A stretch of 64,000 nucleotides of DNA from Microbacterium sp. Yaish 1 (GCF_002245215.1 NZ_NPMR01000002.1:1219557-1283556); one strand, 5' to 3'. Shown: positions 42,346 to 50,733, numbered from the stretch's first letter. Notes: generated by a model from the sequence alone, not told the origin. Program-made: numbers and translations.

Positions 42346-43806
42346 TCAGGCTCGCGCCGCCCGCCGCCGGGAGGTGAGATCGGCGACGCCCAGCACGAGG
42401 GCGAGCGCGAGGAACAGGCCCACCGAGACCATCCCGAGGGCGTAGGCGTCGTGATAGACGTCGATCCGCGGCGTCGAACCGCCACCGAGGCGGTACACCG
42501 TGGAATAGAACAGCGACAGCGCGACCGCCGTTCCGACGGCGGTTCCGATGCGCTGCACGAGCTGACCAACGGAGCCTGCCAGGCCGCCTTGCTTCACGGG
42601 GATGTCGGCGAGGGTCAGGGTCTGATTGGGCGAGATGACGAGACCGCCGCCGAAGCCGCCGACCGTCAGCACGCCCGCCATCGCGAACTCGACGATCCCG
42701 GGCGGCACGAAGTATGCGACGAGGGCGAGCGCGACGACCGCCGCGAGCATGATGACCAGTCCCCCGACCACCAGCGGGCGCCCGACCCGCGTCACGATCC
42801 GGCCGCCGACGTACGAGGCGCCGGCGCTGGCGATGGCGTACCCGATCGACACCATTCCCGCGAACACCGGCTCGAGGCCCACCCCGAGCTGCAGGAAGAG
42901 CGTCGTGAGCAGGAACATGGCGGGGAGCGCCATGAAGTACACGGCCTGGATGAGCGTGCCGTTTCGATACGACGAGATCGCGAAGAGGTCGAGCGGGATC
43001 AGGGGGTGCTTGCCGGATGCCGCGTACCGCCGCTCCCACCACACGAACAGGGCGGCGAAGACGCCGAAGGCCACGAGCGACCACCAGCGCTGCGGGTCAT
43101 CGCCCTGTGCGCCCGTGGTGAGGAGGAACGGGGCCATGAAGGCGATCACGACGAGCGCGAAGAGCAGGAGGCCGACCGGGTCGAGCTGCAGCCGGGCCGG
43201 CCGCGATTCCCGGGTCCTCGGAAGCAGCCAGATCACCCCGGCGAGGACGGCGAGGGTCAGCGGGACGTTCATCCAGAAGATGTACCGCCATCCGTCCTCG
43301 GCTCCGCCGAGCGCGATCATGAGGCCACCGAGCGTCGGGCCGAATGCCGTCGAGATGCCGATCGTGGCGCCGAAGAGCCCGAAGGCCTTCCCGCGCTCGG
43401 CCCCCTGGAACATCTCCTGGGCGAGACCGATGACCTGGGGCATCTGGATTCCGGCGGCGACGCCCTGCACGAGCCGGGCGGCCAGGAGCACGTCCGTGTC
43501 GGGCGCGAGCGCGCACACGACGCTCGTCACGGCGAAGAGCGAGAGCCCGATGACGAACAGCGCCCGTCGCGAGCGCTGATCGCCGATGCGACCGGCCGGT
43601 ACGAGGGTGAGCCCGAAGGTGAGCACGTAGCCCGACACGATGAGCTGCAGCTCCGTCGAGCCCGCGCCGAAGGCCTTCTCGATCGAAGGCAGCGCGACGT
43701 TGACCTTGGTCAGGTCGAGGATCGTCAGCGCCGCAACCGCGACGCAGACCCAGAAGGCCCGCCACCGCTGGTGCGCCGACAACGGGATGCTCGCCGTGTC
43801 ACTCAT
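42346..43806 (-). CDS. MFS exporter of the DHA2 (14-helix) family
   Basis: 486 aa with about 14 helices. LDLTKVNVALPSI, SGYVLTFGLTLVPAGRIGDQRSRR (motif A) and GVAAGIQMPQVIGL (motif C region) are typical of DHA2 drug:H+ antiporters. The substrate is unknown and no regulator lies beside it. The ATG has TAGCCT 8 nt upstream. Confidence 0.93.
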   Translation of the reverse strand: MSDTASIPLSAHQRWRAFWVCVAVAALTILDLTKVNVALPSIEKAFGAGSTELQLIVSGYVLTFGLTLVPAGRIGDQRSRRALFVIGLSLFAVTSVVCALAPDTDVLLAARLVQGVAAGIQMPQVIGLAQEMFQGAERGKAFGLFGATIGISTAFGPTLGGLMIALGGAEDGWRYIFWMNVPLTLAVLAGVIWLLPRTRESRPARLQLDPVGLLLFALVVIAFMAPFLLTTGAQGDDPQRWWSLVAFGVFAALFVWWERRYAASGKHPLIPLDLFAISSYRNGTLIQAVYFMALPAMFLLTTLFLQLGVGLEPVFAGMVSIGYAIASAGASYVGGRIVTRVGRPLVVGGLVIMLAAVVALALVAYFVPPGIVEFAMAGVLTVGGFGGGLVISPNQTLTLADIPVKQGGLAGSVGQLVQRIGTAVGTAVALSLFYSTVYRLGGGSTPRIDVYHDAYALGMVSVGLFLALALVLGVADLTSRRRAARA

Positions 43807-43820
43807 CGTGGGTCAGGCTA
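43807..43820 (-). promoter_or_regulatory. leaderless promoter of the DHA2 exporter
   Basis: TAGCCT (43815-43820), 8 nt before the ATG. Confidence 0.5.
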
Positions 43821-43885
43821 TGCCCGGCGGGACGTGCCGGGCGCGGCCTTGCGCTGTCGGCCCGGGGCATTCGCGATGTCGTCCC

Positions 43886-44245
43886 TCAGTCGACGGCGAG
43901 GTCGTCGACGATCCGTGCGATCTCGTCGTCGTCGACGCTCAGGCCGACCTGCGAGATGCGCTGGCGCACGTACTGCTCGACCGTCGCCCGGTTCTCACCC
44001 GGAAGATCCGCGCGCAGCTGCGCGACGAGCCCGTCGAGGCGCTCCTGCTCGGTCGTGTCGTGCATAGACAGCGCCGGGCCGTCCTGCACCCCCGGAGGCG
44101 AGACCGGCGTGTCCTCCTTCGGAGGCGTCACGTCGCCGCCGGTGCCCGCGGCGGTCGCCCGCGTGCCGCCGCGACCCGTCTCGGGCGCGTCCTGCGTCGC
44201 GGAATCCGAGACGCTCGAGTCGATCTCGTCGGCCTGACCGCTCAT
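43886..44245 (-). CDS. conserved hypothetical small acidic protein
   Basis: 119 aa. The first 70 residues are disordered and rich in Ser, Gly, Thr and Asp; the last 50 (QERLDGLVAQLRADLPGEN to IARIVDDLAVD) look helical and may be the functional part. No family is recognised. It has a GAGGAGG ribosome site and overlaps the preceding 76-aa gene by 4 nt, so the two acidic proteins are produced together. Confidence 0.7.
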   Translation of the reverse strand: MSGQADEIDSSVSDSATQDAPETGRGGTRATAAGTGGDVTPPKEDTPVSPPGVQDGPALSMHDTTEQERLDGLVAQLRADLPGENRATVEQYVRQRISQVGLSVDDDEIARIVDDLAVD

Positions 44246-44472
44246 CGCTGCTCCTCCTCGTCTGCCTGTTCGTCGGTGACGAGGTCGGGGTCCAGGCCCT
44301 GCTGGATCTCGGCGCTCTCGACGAATCCGTCCGCGCTGTCGCCGTCGGGCATCGGGACGTCGGCGGGGCTGTCCGCGTCGCGGACGGCGTCGTCTTCGGC
44401 TTCGCTCGCGGCGAGCGAGGTGGCACCGGCACCGTCGGGGTCGACGACGCCCTCGGGAAGATCGCGGTTCAT
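44242..44472 (-). CDS. small acidic hypothetical protein
   Basis: 76 aa, very rich in Asp, Glu and Ala and probably unstructured. The ATG at 44472 has a strong GAAGGAG site. Partner of the 119-aa gene through an ATGA overlap. No family is recognised. Confidence 0.65.
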   Translation of the reverse strand: MNRDLPEGVVDPDGAGATSLAASEAEDDAVRDADSPADVPMPDGDSADGFVESAEIQQGLDPDLVTDEQADEEEQR

Positions 44473-44586
44473 GGCTGTCTCCTTCGATCGATCGCCCCAG
44501 TCTGGCCCCGGCATCCGTTCACGAGCACCGTCTTGACAGGCGTACGCCGAGCGACGTATCCCGGCCGCATCGGCACGACGCGGCGG

Positions 44587-44880
44587 TCAGCTGCGCGGCT
44601 TCAGGATGCCCGCGCGCTCGGGGTGGGCCTCGAACCAGTCGGCGACGTACCAGCAGACCGGGATGATCGTCCGGTCGCCGAGAGTCTCGATGTCGGCCAC
44701 GGCGCGCTCGACGACCTCCGCCGCATAGCCGTGGCCGCGGAAAGTGGGAATCGTGTAAGCACGAGTGAGCGCCACGGTGCGCCCGTCGTCGCGGTAGTCG
44801 AGCACGCTGACGAGGTCGTCTCCCCGGTGCAGCGCGTAGCGCGAGGCATCCCTCTGGTTCGTGAAGGTCAGTTCGCTCAT
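44587..44880 (-). CDS. GNAT-like N-acetyltransferase
   Basis: 97 aa compact GNAT fold: ALTRAYTIPTFRGHGYAAEVVERAV carries the acetyl-CoA loop (RGHGYA), followed by IIPVCWYVADWFEAHPE. This short form resembles the YjdJ-type group whose substrate is unknown. The start is set by TAGCGT at 6 nt and overlaps the 3' end of the kinase-like gene by 4 nt. Confidence 0.9.
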   Translation of the reverse strand: MSELTFTNQRDASRYALHRGDDLVSVLDYRDDGRTVALTRAYTIPTFRGHGYAAEVVERAVADIETLGDRTIIPVCWYVADWFEAHPERAGILKPRS

Positions 44881-45443
44881 GGGCCCACGCTACGCCCGGC
44901 CGGCGGCAGCGAGGCCAGCCAGGCCTCGATCTCCGAGCGATCACGCAGCCGCACGATCCGCTCCCCCGCCGCGATGCGCCCGAGCATGCGCTCGCGCGTG
45001 ACCGGATGGTTGGTCCAGGCGAACCGGATGATGTTCCGCTCGGGATGCCATCGGAAGAGGTTGCGCGCACGCTCCCGGTTCCCGTGCCAGAGCTCCTCCC
45101 GCCGCACCACACGGCGCAGCGTGCGCCCGATGACCTGGCGCATCACGCGTCGGCGCGGCAGGTCGAGCCAGACGACCGTGTCGGCGCCGTCCGGCGAGCC
45201 CGGATCGAGCATGTCGCCCAGACGCGACGTCCAGTTGCCGTCCGCGACCCACCCCTCCGGATGCTGCCGCACGAACTCCCGGACCCGGGCGCGGGCCTCG
45301 TCGAGGTCGCGCATCCGCCAGTCGGCGTCCCAGAAGACGGCGTCGAGCTCGAGCCGCGGCACCCCGGTCCGCGCCGAGACGCGGTCCGCGAGCACGCTCT
45401 TCCCCGAGCCGGAGGTGCCGACGATCCGGATCCGCGTAGCCAC
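44877..45443 (-). CDS. P-loop kinase-like protein (FlaR/topology-modulation family)
   Basis: 188 aa. The P-loop GTSGSGKS (residues 9-16), LDAVFWDADWRMRD and WVADGNW match the FlaR-like adenylate-kinase-fold family annotated as DNA topology modulation proteins; the true substrate is unknown. The start is GTG at 45443 with TACCGT 8 nt upstream. It diverges from the leader-peptide promoter. Confidence 0.87.
   Translation of the reverse strand: MATRIRIVGTSGSGKSVLADRVSARTGVPRLELDAVFWDADWRMRDLDEARARVREFVRQHPEGWVADGNWTSRLGDMLDPGSPDGADTVVWLDLPRRRVMRQVIGRTLRRVVRREELWHGNRERARNLFRWHPERNIIRFAWTNHPVTRERMLGRIAAGERIVRLRDRSEIEAWLASLPPAGRSVGP
44881..44892 (-). promoter_or_regulatory. leaderless promoter of the GNAT gene
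   Basis: TAGCGT (44887-44892), 6 nt before the ATG, inside the 3' end of the upstream gene. Confidence 0.45.
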
Positions 45444-45457
45444 GATCGTGCACGGTA
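45444..45457 (-). promoter_or_regulatory. leaderless promoter of the FlaR-like gene
   Basis: TACCGT (45452-45457), 8 nt before the GTG. Confidence 0.4.
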
Positions 45458-45510
45458 GCGACGATTGAGCAATCTGTCACATTCCGTCATCGAGCGACGC
45501 CCGACGCTGG

Positions 45511-45545
45511 TGTGTTTGACACATCCGGACACGGATCGTCATAAT
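45511..45545 (+). promoter_or_regulatory. regulated promoter with two palindromes
   Basis: TTGACA (45516-45521) and CATAAT (45540-45545) are separated by 18 bp, the best sigma-70-like pair in the window. TGTGT-TTG-ACACA (45511-45523) overlaps the -35 box, and ATCCG-GACA-CGGAT (45523-45536) fills the spacer. Both inverted repeats are perfect and could bind repressors. It drives the Cys-rich leader ORF starting 7 nt downstream. Confidence 0.65.
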
Positions 45546-45552
45546 CAACCCC

Positions 45553-45657
45553 ATGACTGACATCGCACGCACTCTGTCCGCCCGGGAGGCGAACGGAACT
45601 GCCGACATCATGATGATGTCGCAGCGTGCTGTCATGTGTTGCCGAATGTGCCGCTGA
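45553..45657 (+). CDS. 34-aa Cys-rich putative leader peptide
   Basis: ATG 7 nt after the -10 box opens a 34-aa ORF (MTDIARTLSAREANG at the start) that ends in MSQRAVMCCRMCR, with three Cys and three Arg among the last six to nine residues. Actinobacteria use short Cys-rich leader ORFs to sense cysteine ahead of some operons; this looks similar but has not been assigned. It is followed by 188 nt with a hairpin and then a winged-helix regulator, so translation stalling at the CC-R-MC end could control it (inference). Confidence 0.55.
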   Translation: MTDIARTLSAREANGTADIMMMSQRAVMCCRMCR

Positions 45658-45845
45658 CAGGTGAACCCCGCCTGATCCTCCGCCGCTTCTGAACGCGGCC
45701 GCGGATCCCCGAGTTCCGATGGACGGCCCACAACGCCGCATCCGGATGCTCGCTCACCGGCCCCCGCTGGGCCTCACGCAACGCACACCCGAACCCGCCG
45801 CCGGCTGCTGACAGCCCGGGTTCACGTTCCGAGGACGAACCTCCC
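45658..45845 (+). promoter_or_regulatory. untranslated leader between Cys-rich ORF and winged-helix gene
   Basis: 188 nt with no ORF. It contains a stem-loop just before the ribosome site: GAACCC (45791-45796) with GGGTTC (45818-45823), and inside it GGCTG-CTGA-CAGCC (45803-45816). GAGGA at 45831 is the ribosome site. The hairpin could be one arm of an attenuator. Confidence 0.5.
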
Positions 45846-46532
45846 ATGTCGAACACCGCTCTTCTCGCCCCCGCCGCCCCCGCTCGTCACCTCCGCGCCG
45901 TCGAGACTCCTCCCCCGGCCGCCGCGGCCTCAACCGCACCCCGCGGCTTCGCCCTGTACGTCGGCATCGACGAGGCCAAGGCCGCCGCCGACGGCGTCTC
46001 GCTCTCGACCCTCGTCGAGGCGCTGCGCCGCACGCTGGGCGAGCTCGCCCCCCACGCCGAGACCTACGCGACCGTCGCCCTGGCACCCGTCGGCGCCGGC
46101 GGACGCGACGTCGACGTCGTCCGCCTCGCGCTGCACGAGCCCAGCGCGGTCGCCCGCACGAAGCAGGACGTCCCGGCGGAGGACCACGTCCCCGGCGGCG
46201 TGACCGTCGACATCTCGCGCAAGCGCGTCTTCATCGACGGCGAGTCGGCGGCCTTCACCTTCAAGGAGTTCGAGCTGCTGCAGTACCTCGTCCTCCGCGA
46301 GGGACGCACGATCGAGCGCTCCGAGCTCGTCGAGTCGCTGTGGAACAACGGTTCCGACGAGGAGGCACCGGGCGAGCGCACGATCGACGTCCACGTCCGC
46401 CGTCTGCGCGCCAAGCTCGGGCGCTACGAGGACATCGTGCGCACGGTGCGCGGCGTCGGCTACCGGTTCGACCGCCACGCCGACGTGGTCATCCGCTACG
46501 GCCACGGCACGCCGTCGCCCGACCGCTTCTGA
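45846..46532 (+). CDS. winged-helix (OmpR/PhoB-type) DNA-binding protein without receiver domain
   Basis: 228 aa. The C-terminal half (residues about 118-216) is a Trans_reg_C winged helix: ISRKRVFIDGESAAFTFKEFELLQYLV, TIERSELVESLW, RTIDVHVRRLRAKLGRYEDIVRTVRGVGYRF. No phosphoacceptor receiver precedes it; residues 35-105 form an unassigned small domain that may sense a ligand. It is the likely product controlled by the Cys-rich leader and could bind the palindromes in its own promoter (inference). Confidence 0.9.
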   Translation: MSNTALLAPAAPARHLRAVETPPPAAAASTAPRGFALYVGIDEAKAAADGVSLSTLVEALRRTLGELAPHAETYATVALAPVGAGGRDVDVVRLALHEPSAVARTKQDVPAEDHVPGGVTVDISRKRVFIDGESAAFTFKEFELLQYLVLREGRTIERSELVESLWNNGSDEEAPGERTIDVHVRRLRAKLGRYEDIVRTVRGVGYRFDRHADVVIRYGHGTPSPDRF

Positions 46533-46596
46533 CTCGCGCCGCCTCACCCCGACGCCGATCGGCGTCGCTCACGGCGGGATGTCGGAGGTTCCGACG

Positions 46597-46608
46597 TAGG
46601 GTGTCGGC
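46597..46608 (+). promoter_or_regulatory. leaderless promoter of the AlkA-like gene
   Basis: TAGGGT (46597-46602), 6 nt before the ATG. Confidence 0.55.
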
Positions 46609-47592
46609 ATGAGCGCGGTGACGACGGGGCCGATGCCGGGTCGCCGACCGGCGATCCGCGAGCGCGCTGCCGCGCCGGCGTCGCCGCCCCCGATCGAGAC
46701 CGAGTACCGACCGGCTGCGCCGATCGACGTCGCCCGCGCCGTGCGTCACCAGCAGCACGGGGCCCACGATCCCACGATGACCACGTCGGGCGAGGTGATC
46801 TGGCGCGTCAGCCGCACGCCGCACGGCGTCGCGACGCTCGCCCTGCGGGTGAGCCGCTCGCTCGTGAGAGCAGCCGCGTGGGGTCCCGGCGCCCAGTGGG
46901 CGATCGAGCAGCTGCCGCGGCTGTGCGGCGGTCACGACGATCCCGAGGGTTTCGACGGGACGCGGCATCCGCTCATCGCCGACATCCACCACCGGCATCC
47001 CGACATCCGCCTCGGCGCGACCGACCTCGTCTTCGACGACCTCGCGAGCGCCGTCTTCGAGCAGAAGGTGACGGGCCTGCAGGCGTTCGGCGCCTGGCGC
47101 GCCATCGTCACCTGGTACGGCGAGCGCGCCCCCGGGCCCACACCGCGTCCGATGTTCGCGCCGCCCGCCGACTGGCACCTCATTCCGAGCTGGGCGTGGC
47201 ATCGCGCCGGCCTCGAGCCGCCGCAGTCGCGCACCGTCGTGCGCGCGGCACAGCGGCGCGCATCGATCGAGCGCGCGGTCGCCGGGGCCTCCGACGGCGA
47301 CGAGCGCGAGCACATCCTGACGTCCCTCCCGGGCGTCGGGCCGTGGACGTCGGCCGAGACCCGCATCCGTGCCTTCGGCGATCCCGATGCCGTCAGCGTC
47401 GGCGACTACCACCTGTGCCACACCGTGGGCTACGCCCTGACGGGCCACCGCGTCGACGACGACGGGATGCTCGAACTGCTCGAGCCGTGGCGGGGCCACC
47501 GGCAGCGCGTCATCCGGCTCATCTACGCGGGCGGCGTCTTCGAACCGCGCCGCGGCCCGCGGCTGCATCCCGAAGACCATCGCGACCGCTGA
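46609..47592 (+). CDS. AlkA-like DNA-3-methyladenine glycosylase
   Basis: 327 aa. The helix-hairpin-helix LTSLPGVGPWTSAETRIRAFGDPDAVSVGDYHL carries the GVG hairpin and catalytic Asp (in VGDYHL) of the HhH-GPD superfamily. EQKVTGLQAFGAWRAIV is the typical preceding helix. No [4Fe-4S] Cys cluster, as expected for AlkA types. It removes alkylated bases in base-excision repair. The N-terminal 60 residues vary. Confidence 0.9.
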   Translation: MSAVTTGPMPGRRPAIRERAAAPASPPPIETEYRPAAPIDVARAVRHQQHGAHDPTMTTSGEVIWRVSRTPHGVATLALRVSRSLVRAAAWGPGAQWAIEQLPRLCGGHDDPEGFDGTRHPLIADIHHRHPDIRLGATDLVFDDLASAVFEQKVTGLQAFGAWRAIVTWYGERAPGPTPRPMFAPPADWHLIPSWAWHRAGLEPPQSRTVVRAAQRRASIERAVAGASDGDEREHILTSLPGVGPWTSAETRIRAFGDPDAVSVGDYHLCHTVGYALTGHRVDDDGMLELLEPWRGHRQRVIRLIYAGGVFEPRRGPRLHPEDHRDR

Positions 47593-47605
47593 CGCCGCCG
47601 CGTCG

Positions 47606-47617
47606 TAGGCTCGAGGC
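47606..47617 (+). promoter_or_regulatory. leaderless promoter of the 72-aa membrane protein
   Basis: TAGGCT (47606-47611), 6 nt before the ATG. Confidence 0.6.
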
Positions 47618-47836
47618 ATGGCGAATCGGGGATGGCAGCGCGGACACACCTACTGGGCGCTCGGCGCAGCCCTCGTCTTCGTGCTGGGCTTCGTGTTCGG
47701 CCTCGTGATGAACAACGTGTGGCTCGGCCTCGTGCTCGCCGCGGCGATCTCGGTGGGATGGCTCATCGCCTACGAGTCGCGCCGCGGACGCAACGAGGGC
47801 GTCTACGACCGCGACGACGACGGCGCACAGCTCTGA
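47618..47836 (+). CDS. 72-aa two-helix membrane protein
   Basis: Two hydrophobic helices (residues about 12-30 and 33-51) followed by a charged tail (SRRGRNEGVYDRDDDGAQL). A leaderless promoter at the usual spacing supports it. No family is recognised. It is followed 17 nt later by the 59-bp repeat. Confidence 0.75.
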   Translation: MANRGWQRGHTYWALGAALVFVLGFVFGLVMNNVWLGLVLAAAISVGWLIAYESRRGRNEGVYDRDDDGAQL

Positions 47837-47853
47837 TCCGCCGCGCGAGCCGC

Positions 47854-47912
47854 TTCACCTGACACGTCCCGCCCCTTCCACACGCCGGATGCGGCCACGA
47901 CTGCCAGGTGAA
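47854..47912. repeat. 59-bp inverted-ended repeat, copy B
   Basis: Ends TTCACCTGACA (47854-47864) and TGCCAGGTGAA (47902-47912) differ by one base when inverted, the best-paired copy. It lies between convergent genes, 17 bp after one stop and 20 bp before the other. Confidence 0.8.
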
Positions 47913-47932
47913 CCATCTTTGGCAGGTCGCGG

Positions 47933-48691
47933 TCAGCGGAAGTACACCGCGAGCGGATACTCGCCGTCGTCGCGGACTGCGATCGGCGTCTGGAAAACGC
48001 CCTCCAGCACATCGGGGCGCATGATCTCGCTCGGTGTCCCCGCGCACGCCACCGTTCCCCCGGTGAGGGCGACGATGCGGTCGGCGTAGGCGGCGGCGAA
48101 GTTGATGTCGTGGATGACGACGACCACGGTCTTGCCCAATTCATCCGCTGCGCGCCGCAGCTGCCGCATCATCCCGACGGCGTGACGCATGTCGAGGTTG
48201 TTGAGCGGCTCGTCGAGCAGGATGCACTCGGTGTCCTGCGCGAGCACCATCGCGACGTAGGCGCGCTGGCGCTGCCCGCCGGAGAGCTGGTCCAGGTAGC
48301 GGTGCGAGAGGTCCTGCAGATCGAGGAAGCGCAGCGCTTCGTCGACGTGGCGCCGGTCGTCGGGGGTGAGGCGTCCCCCGGAGTGAGGGAAGCGCCCGAA
48401 GCCGACGAGGTCGCGCACCGTGAGCCGCGTGACGAAGTGGTTCTCCTGTCGCAGGATCGACACGACACGCGCCAGCTCGCGGCTCGGGGTGCGCGCGACA
48501 TCGAGGCCGCCCACCGTGACGGTGCCCGTGGTCGGTTCGGTCAGGCGACCGACGATCGTGAGCAGCGTGGACTTGCCGGCGCCGTTGGGGCCGACGAGGG
48601 CCGTCACCCCGCCCGCCGGGATCTGCAGGTCGATCGGGCCGAGCACGCGGAGGCCCCCGTAGGACTTCGAGACGTCGGTGAGGGTGATCAC
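47933..48691 (-). CDS. iron-siderophore ABC transporter ATPase
   Basis: 252 aa, FecE/FepC type. Walker A GPNGAGKSTLL, signature LSGGQRQRA, Walker B CILLDEPLNNLD and the switch His in VIHDI. RQENHFVTRLTVRDLVGFGRFPHSGG resembles ATPases of the YclP/CeuD/FatE group that take catecholate-type siderophores. The GTG at 48691 overlaps the second permease by 4 nt. Last gene of the uptake operon. Confidence 0.93.
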   Translation of the reverse strand: MITLTDVSKSYGGLRVLGPIDLQIPAGGVTALVGPNGAGKSTLLTIVGRLTEPTTGTVTVGGLDVARTPSRELARVVSILRQENHFVTRLTVRDLVGFGRFPHSGGRLTPDDRRHVDEALRFLDLQDLSHRYLDQLSGGQRQRAYVAMVLAQDTECILLDEPLNNLDMRHAVGMMRQLRRAADELGKTVVVVIHDINFAAAYADRIVALTGGTVACAGTPSEIMRPDVLEGVFQTPIAVRDDGEYPLAVYFR

Positions 48692-49710
48692 AGCGCGCCC
48701 TTTCGCAGAAGGTAGACGATGAAGAAGAGACCGCCGACGAACTCGATGATGACGGTGAGCATGCCCGCGGCGTAGAACACGTGCCGCAGCACGAAGTAGC
48801 CGCCGAGCAGCGTCGCCGCCCCCAGCAGTGCGGCGAACGGCAGCACGACGGCGTGCCGGGACGATCCGGCCAGCTGGTAGGCGAGGGTCGCGACGATGAA
48901 ACCGAAGAAGGTCATCGGGCCGACGAGCGTCGTGGAGACCGAGATGAGCACGGCCACGAGGATCAGCAGGACGGTGACCTCGCGCTTGTAGGCGAGCCCG
49001 AGGTTCGTGGCCACATCGCGCCCGAGCGTCAGCACGTCGAGACGTCGACGGCGGCGCCACACCACGACGAGGACGATCGCGACGATGACGGCGGCCCACG
49101 GCAGATACTCGGGGTTCGAGTTGCTCAGGTTGCCGAACAGCCGCGCCGAGAGCAGATCGAAGTCGCTCGGCGTCAGCAGCCGCTGCATCACCGTGGAGAG
49201 CGAGCCGAACCCGACCCCCAGCACGATGCCGATCAGCAGCATGATGTGCAGGTTTCCCCGCTTGCCGGCGAAGAGCCACCCGTAGAGGAGGGTCGCGAAA
49301 GCCACCATCAGCAGGCTCTGGAGAGCCACCTTCGCGAGACCGTCGGTGGCCGCGAGCGCAGCTCCCCCGAAGAAGAACACCAGGCCGGTCTGCATCACGA
49401 CGTACAGCGCGTCGAACCCCATGATCGAGGGCGTGAGGATGCGGTTGCCCGTGGCGGTGTGGAACAGCACCGTCGCGACCGCCTGGCAGCACGCCACGAT
49501 CGCGACCGTCGCCACCGTCGTGACCCGCAGATCCACGGCGAGCCAGTAGCCGCGTTGGGCCGGATCGAGGGGGATGTTCCAGGTCAGCAGCAGGACGGCT
49601 GCCGCGGCGACCACGACGGCGAGAACGACGAACCGCAGCCACACCCGCGGCCGCCGGTCAACGGGGGCCGGCGACGAGACGGCAACGGTGCCGCGCAGCG
49701 TCTCAGCCAT
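48688..49710 (-). CDS. iron-siderophore ABC permease (FecCD) 2
   Basis: 340 aa, about nine to ten helices after a polar N-terminal tail. FecCD features include GNRILTPSIMGFDALYVVMQT, LLIGIVLGVGFGSL and TLVGPMTFFGFIVATLAYQLAG. The ATG at 49710 overlaps the end of permease 1 by 8 nt. Pairs with permease 1 to form the heterodimeric channel. Confidence 0.93.
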   Translation of the reverse strand: MAETLRGTVAVSSPAPVDRRPRVWLRFVVLAVVVAAAAVLLLTWNIPLDPAQRGYWLAVDLRVTTVATVAIVACCQAVATVLFHTATGNRILTPSIMGFDALYVVMQTGLVFFFGGAALAATDGLAKVALQSLLMVAFATLLYGWLFAGKRGNLHIMLLIGIVLGVGFGSLSTVMQRLLTPSDFDLLSARLFGNLSNSNPEYLPWAAVIVAIVLVVVWRRRRRLDVLTLGRDVATNLGLAYKREVTVLLILVAVLISVSTTLVGPMTFFGFIVATLAYQLAGSSRHAVVLPFAALLGAATLLGGYFVLRHVFYAAGMLTVIIEFVGGLFFIVYLLRKGAL

Positions 49711-50677
49711 CGTGCCCTCGCTGCCGCAGGAGCAGGCCGACGAACACGGCAGCACCGAGGACGCCGAGGATCATCGAGACGGGCACCTCGAACGGCATCC
49801 GGATGACGCGGCCGACGATGTCGCAGACGACGATGACAGCCACGCCGCCCAGGCACACCCAGGGAAGGTTCGCGCGGAGATTGTCTCCCCGCCACATCGA
49901 CACGAGGTTGGGCACGATGAGCCCGAGGAACGGGAGGAAGCCCACGACGACGGTCGTGACCCCGGTCGCGACGGCGACGAGAGCCGTGCCGAGGAGGAGC
50001 ACCCGGTCGTAGTCGACGCCGAGCGTCGTCGCGACATCTTTGCCGAGGCTCGCCGCCGTCAGCCGGTCGGCGAAGAGTGCGACGAGCACGACGACGATGC
50101 CGACGACCCACAGCACCTCGTAGCGACCGCGGACGACGGCGGTGAAGCTGCCCATGAACCACGTGCCCAGCATCTGCAGGGCGTTCGCGCTGACGGCGAG
50201 GTAGGTCGTGAAAGACGAGACGACGGCGCCGAGCATGATGCCGATGAGCGGCACGATCAGCGACGAGCGCAGCTGGATGCGGCGCAGGATCGCGAGGAAG
50301 ACCATCGTGCCCAGGAACGCTGCGATGCTCGCGAAGACCATGCGCACGACCAGCGGCGCGTCGGGCACCAGGAGCACCGTGGCGAGGAGGCCGAGAGCTG
50401 CCCACTCGGTCGTGCCGGTGGTGGTGGGCTCGACGAAGCGGTTCTGGGTCAGCAGCTGCATGACGAGGCCGGAGACGGCCATCGCGCAGCCGGCGAGGAC
50501 CAGGGCGAGCGTGCGCGGGATCCGCGTGATCCACAGCATCCCGGAGCCGACGCCGTCGGAGGTGAGGTCGTAGACGCCCACGAAGAGCGAGAGCACGATG
50601 AGACCGACCACGACGATGATCGCGGCCGGGAGGGCGAGACGCCCGCGGATGCGGGCGGGGGCGGTGAGCGCAGTCAT
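49703..50677 (-). CDS. iron-siderophore ABC permease (FecCD) 1
   Basis: 324 aa. TRIPRTLALVLAGCAMAVSGLVMQLLTQNRFVEPTTTGTTEWAALG is the FecCD signature; VVGFLPFLGLIVPNLVSMWRGDNLR is the EAA-like coupling loop. Its ATG follows a strong intercistronic hairpin that separates it from the binding-protein gene. Confidence 0.93.
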   Translation of the reverse strand: MTALTAPARIRGRLALPAAIIVVVGLIVLSLFVGVYDLTSDGVGSGMLWITRIPRTLALVLAGCAMAVSGLVMQLLTQNRFVEPTTTGTTEWAALGLLATVLLVPDAPLVVRMVFASIAAFLGTMVFLAILRRIQLRSSLIVPLIGIMLGAVVSSFTTYLAVSANALQMLGTWFMGSFTAVVRGRYEVLWVVGIVVVLVALFADRLTAASLGKDVATTLGVDYDRVLLLGTALVAVATGVTTVVVGFLPFLGLIVPNLVSMWRGDNLRANLPWVCLGGVAVIVVCDIVGRVIRMPFEVPVSMILGVLGAAVFVGLLLRQRGHDG

Positions 50678-50686
50678 GACGGATCA

Positions 50687-50723
50687 GGGGAGCCCCGCCC
50701 GGCGGTACCGGACGGGGCTCCCC
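50687..50723 (-). terminator. intercistronic hairpin after the siderophore-binding protein gene
   Basis: GGGGAGCCCCG (50687-50697) pairs perfectly with CGGGGCTCCCC (50713-50723), an 11-bp stem with an inner CCGG/CCGG. It lies 11 nt downstream of the binding-protein stop and before the permease, so it should reduce read-through and protect the 3' end of the binding-protein mRNA. Confidence 0.75.
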
Positions 50724-50733
50724 GGGACGACGA

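Noticed and set aside
45655..45665. TGACAGGTGAA after the leader ORF as a fifth copy of the 59-bp repeat
   Set aside because: It matches a right end, but no matching left end lies 48 bp upstream and the core words are absent, so it is probably chance.
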